A stretch of DNA of 8,512 nucleotides. Source: Actinomycetes bacterium. GTDB lineage: Bacteria; Actinomycetota; Acidimicrobiia; Acidimicrobiales; Ilumatobacteraceae. Both the position numbers and the translations under genes were made by a program. Under the pieces are notes generated by a model that made no database searches, was not told where the DNA came from, and saw nothing but the letters and a program-made list of their open reading frames with translations. The stretch is taken from NCBI GenBank assembly GCA_023417265.1, contig JAEZFY010000233.1, positions 1-8,512 of the forward strand. The letters run 5' to 3'. This document shows positions 6,506 through 8,512 of this stretch, piece after piece (within the stretch, counting starts at the first letter, position 1; the number at the start of each line of letters is the position of its first letter).

Positions 6506-7382
6506 CCTCGCCGCGCCCGACGCGACCCAACCGATGCCGGCGACGCAGCTCCCGGCACCGGTCGGCGTACCCGTGCGCACCGAGCACGCCGAGCGTCACC
6601 GCCAGACGCTGCGCGAGCGGCTCGCCGGCGGCGACCACGCCGCCCGCAAGCCGTACCCGATCGCCGGGCACGTGCGCGTCGTGCTCGGCCTGCTGCTCTC
6701 GGCGCTGTGCCTGTTGACCGCCGCCGGGGCGCTGCTGCTGCTCATGGCCTGGCGCCAGGAGAGCACCGACGGCCTGCTCGTCAGCCAGACCGACCGGATG
6801 TGGGACGTGTGGGACACGCTCGCCACGGTCGAGCGCTACACCGCCGCGGCCGCCGGGGCGATCGCCCTCGTGTGGGTCGGCGTGAGTGCCCTCAACGTCC
6901 ATCGCGCCACCGGCAAGCGGCGCAGTGCGGCGCTGGCCGTGATCATGTTCGGGGCCGGTCTCGCCGGGGTGTGGGTCGCCGGCGCCGAGCTCGTCGCCCC
7001 CGGGCTCGCCGACGACGACTGGATCGGGGTCGCCGGCGGGTTGGCACTGCAAGCCGTCGCGATCGCGCTCCCGCTGCTCGTGCTCGAGCGGCTCGCCGAC
7101 GCCGCCGCCGCACGGCACCGCCCCGGCCGCGTCGCAGCGGTGATGGCGATCGGCTTCGTCGCCGTCATCCAACTCTCGGGCGGACTGGCGACGATCGACC
7201 GCACCACCGATCTCCACGGCTGGGGCCGCTCCGGTGCGCTGGTGTTGATCGCCGCCCTGATCCAGGTGCTCGGCGCGCTGGCCTTCACCGAGGCCGGCCG
7301 GGCCCTCGAAGAAGGCACCCAGCACCGCTACGAGCTGCGCTCCCGCTTCGGCGAGAGCGTCCTCCTCCAAGTCACCAACTGA
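6471..7382 (+). CDS. Unrecognised six-helix membrane protein
   Basis: I do not recognise the family. The 303-residue frame begins at GTG 6471; ATG 6534 (residue 22) is an alternative that would drop a Pro/Ala-rich segment. A hydrophilic, probably disordered N-terminal region of about 65 residues comes first. Hydrophobic segments follow at about 69-93, 123-142, 152-174, 185-205, 221-241 and 255-274, six likely helices. A polar C-terminal tail (EEGTQHRYELRSRFGES) closes the protein. A loop between helices 1 and 2 carries two tryptophans (DRMWDVWDTL). No catalytic motif, Cys pair, haem-type His pattern or transporter signature is evident. An even helix count with a basic N-terminus suggests both ends are cytoplasmic. 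The gene diverges from eno across 107 bp and converges on mazG with a 69-bp gap. Codon use matches its neighbours, so nothing suggests recent transfer. Confidence 0.8.
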   Translation: MAVQSAPRTDGDLAAPDATQPMPATQLPAPVGVPVRTEHAERHRQTLRERLAGGDHAARKPYPIAGHVRVVLGLLLSALCLLTAAGALLLLMAWRQESTDGLLVSQTDRMWDVWDTLATVERYTAAAAGAIALVWVGVSALNVHRATGKRRSAALAVIMFGAGLAGVWVAGAELVAPGLADDDWIGVAGGLALQAVAIALPLLVLERLADAAAARHRPGRVAAVMAIGFVAVIQLSGGLATIDRTTDLHGWGRSGALVLIAALIQVLGALAFTEAGRALEEGTQHRYELRSRFGESVLLQVTN

Positions 7383-7451
7383 CCCGGTCACCGCAACACT
7401 GCGCTCCCGCTCCCGGCAAGGCGACACCTCCAGCGTGCTGCCCGGGCCGCG
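7383..7451. other. Convergent gap between membrane-protein gene and mazG
   Basis: These 69 bases separate two genes that end toward each other, where a bidirectional terminator would be expected. I see GC-rich stretches, including GCCCGGGC-like symmetry near 7439-7450, but no stem followed by a T run on either strand. No coding signal is evident. Confidence 0.4.
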
Positions 7452-8512
7452 TCAACCGGGTGCTTTGACTTCGTCCCAGAGGGCGTCGAGGGTTGCCAGG
7501 TCGGCGGCGTGGAGGTCGATGCCGCGGGCGCCGGCGAGCTGTTCGACCTGTTCGAAGCGGGACCGGAACTTGTTGGCGGCGGCGCGCAGCGCCGACTCGG
7601 GGTCGATGCCGAGATGGCGCAACACGTTGACCACCGCGAACAGCAGGTCGCCGGCCTCCTCGGGCTGGTCGCCCGGCTCGGCGGCGAGCAGCTCGTCGGC
7701 CTCCTCGGCGATCTTCGGGAGCGCACCCGCCACGTCGGGCCAGTCGAAGCCGAGCTTGGCGGCTTTCTTCTGCACGGCGTGGGCGTAGTTGAGCGCCGGC
7801 AGCGACCCGGGAATGCCCTCGAACACCGAGCTGCGCTGCTTCTCGGCGCGCTTGATCGCATCCCAGTTGGTGAGCACCGTCTCGGCGTCGTCGGCGGCGA
7901 CCGAACCGAACACGTGCGGGTGGCGGCGCACGAGCTTGTCGTGGATGCCTTGGGTGACGTCGGCGATCGTGAAGCGGCCCTGCTGCTCGGCGATCGTGGC
8001 GTGGAACTCGATCTGGTAGAGCAAGTCGCCGAGCTCCTCGATCAGGTGCTCGTCACCAGCGCCCTCCCCCTCACCCTCACCAGCGCCGCCGAGCGCGGCG
8101 ATCGCGTCGACCACCTCGTAGGTCTCCTCGATCAGGTACGGCACGAGCGACTCGTGGGTCTGCTCGATGTCCCACGGGCAGCGCTCGCGCAGGGTGCGGG
8201 CGAGCGCGTGGAAGCGGGCGTAGCCGGCCGCCGCGGGCACGCCGAGCGCCGGTACGTACAGCGACGTCAGATGATCGGCGTCGAGCACGCGGTCCATGTC
8301 GGCCCAGGTGGTGTGCACGATCTGTTCGTCGGGCGTGCCGAGGTGGTGCAGCAACACGACAGGTGTCGCGTCGAGCTCGCCGGTGCCGGCGTCGTCGATC
8401 GCCAGCTTGATGTCGGACAGCACCCAGTTGGCGTGCGTGTGGGCGACCAGCACGGCACCGCTGACGCCCGCCGCGGCGGTCGCGAACTCGTGCCCGTCGA
8501 CGAGCCTCACGC
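7452..8512 (-). CDS. mazG: Tetrapyrrole-methylase/MazG fusion, NTP pyrophosphohydrolase (N-terminus off the edge)
   Basis: The frame is open to the right edge, so the gene is truncated; 352 full codons are visible. MazG hydrolyses NTPs to NMP and PPi and helps remove abnormal nucleotides. Residues (counted from 8510) 1-90, with VDGHEF, ANWVLSDIKLAID and DHLTSLYVPAL, resemble the C-terminal half of the tetrapyrrole (SAM-dependent) methylase domain of B. subtilis YabN. Two MazG domains follow. The first has CPWDIEQTHESL (111-122), EETYEVVDAI (128-137), EELGDLLYQIEFHA (158-171) and KLVRRHPHVFG (192-202). The second has GFDWPDV, EEADEL (269-274), EEAGDLLFAVVNVLRHLG (284-301) and NKFRSRF. The acidic Mg-binding residues E128, E129, E132, E159 and D162 are kept, as are E269, E270, E273, E285 and D288. 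A GEGEGEG insert enlarges the loop at 141-153. The GTG at 8510 is unlikely to be the start because it falls inside the methylase fold. Confidence 0.93.
   Translation of the reverse strand, partial: VRLVDGHEFATAAAGVSGAVLVAHTHANWVLSDIKLAIDDAGTGELDATPVVLLHHLGTPDEQIVHTTWADMDRVLDADHLTSLYVPALGVPAAAGYARFHALARTLRERCPWDIEQTHESLVPYLIEETYEVVDAIAALGGAGEGEGEGAGDEHLIEELGDLLYQIEFHATIAEQQGRFTIADVTQGIHDKLVRRHPHVFGSVAADDAETVLTNWDAIKRAEKQRSSVFEGIPGSLPALNYAHAVQKKAAKLGFDWPDVAGALPKIAEEADELLAAEPGDQPEEAGDLLFAVVNVLRHLGIDPESALRAAANKFRSRFEQVEQLAGARGIDLHAADLATLDALWDEVKAPG

Noticed and set aside
6364..6558. N-terminal extension of enolase to an upstream start
   Set aside because: The extra 65 residues are Arg-rich and not seen in enolases, while the internal ATG at 6363 gives the canonical N-terminus.
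5050..6717. Plus-strand open frame of 555 codons opposite eno
   Set aside because: It is antisense to a fully conserved enolase, is low in real protein features, and ends inside the membrane-protein gene in another frame.

Overview
This is a high-GC window with strong G/C bias at third codon positions and many GTG starts. The gene neighbourhood points to an actinomycete. The set rplY, pth, mfd, mazG, eno is the housekeeping cluster known from Mycobacterium and relatives. The arrangement here and the YabN-type mazG suggest a deep-branching group, possibly Acidimicrobiia, but that placement is inference. I estimate about 70% GC by eye and did not count it.

Layout, left to right. At 1-480 (+) is the 3' part of a CTC-type ribosomal protein L25 gene with a repetitive acidic tail. 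At 493-1062 (+) is peptidyl-tRNA hydrolase, 12 bp downstream. At 1113-4547 (+) is full-length Mfd, the transcription-repair coupling factor. Next come two minus-strand genes: a four-helix cytochrome b561-like membrane protein (4584-5069) with an unusual Arg-Gly loop, and enolase (5080-6363). The b561 gene starts 10 bp after the enolase stop, so the pair is probably co-transcribed as eno then b561. At 6471-7382 (+), divergent from eno, is an unrecognised six-helix membrane protein. At 7452-8512 (-), convergent with it, is the C-terminal part of a tetrapyrrole-methylase/MazG fusion that runs off the right edge.

Functional links. L25, Pth and enolase are core translation and glycolysis genes. 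Mfd and MazG protect genome integrity: Mfd clears stalled RNA polymerase and recruits UvrA, and MazG hydrolyses non-canonical NTPs. The two membrane proteins are the accessory, poorly understood members.

No stretch over 300 bp lacks a gene. The gaps are 12, 50, 36, 10, 107 and 69 bp. I saw no tRNA, rRNA, CRISPR array, insertion sequence, phage gene or convincing hairpin terminator. I found no evidence of a wholly new multi-gene system. The best leads are the arginine-rich loop of the b561 protein, the reading-frame puzzle at the start of the six-helix protein, and the disrupted synteny around eno.
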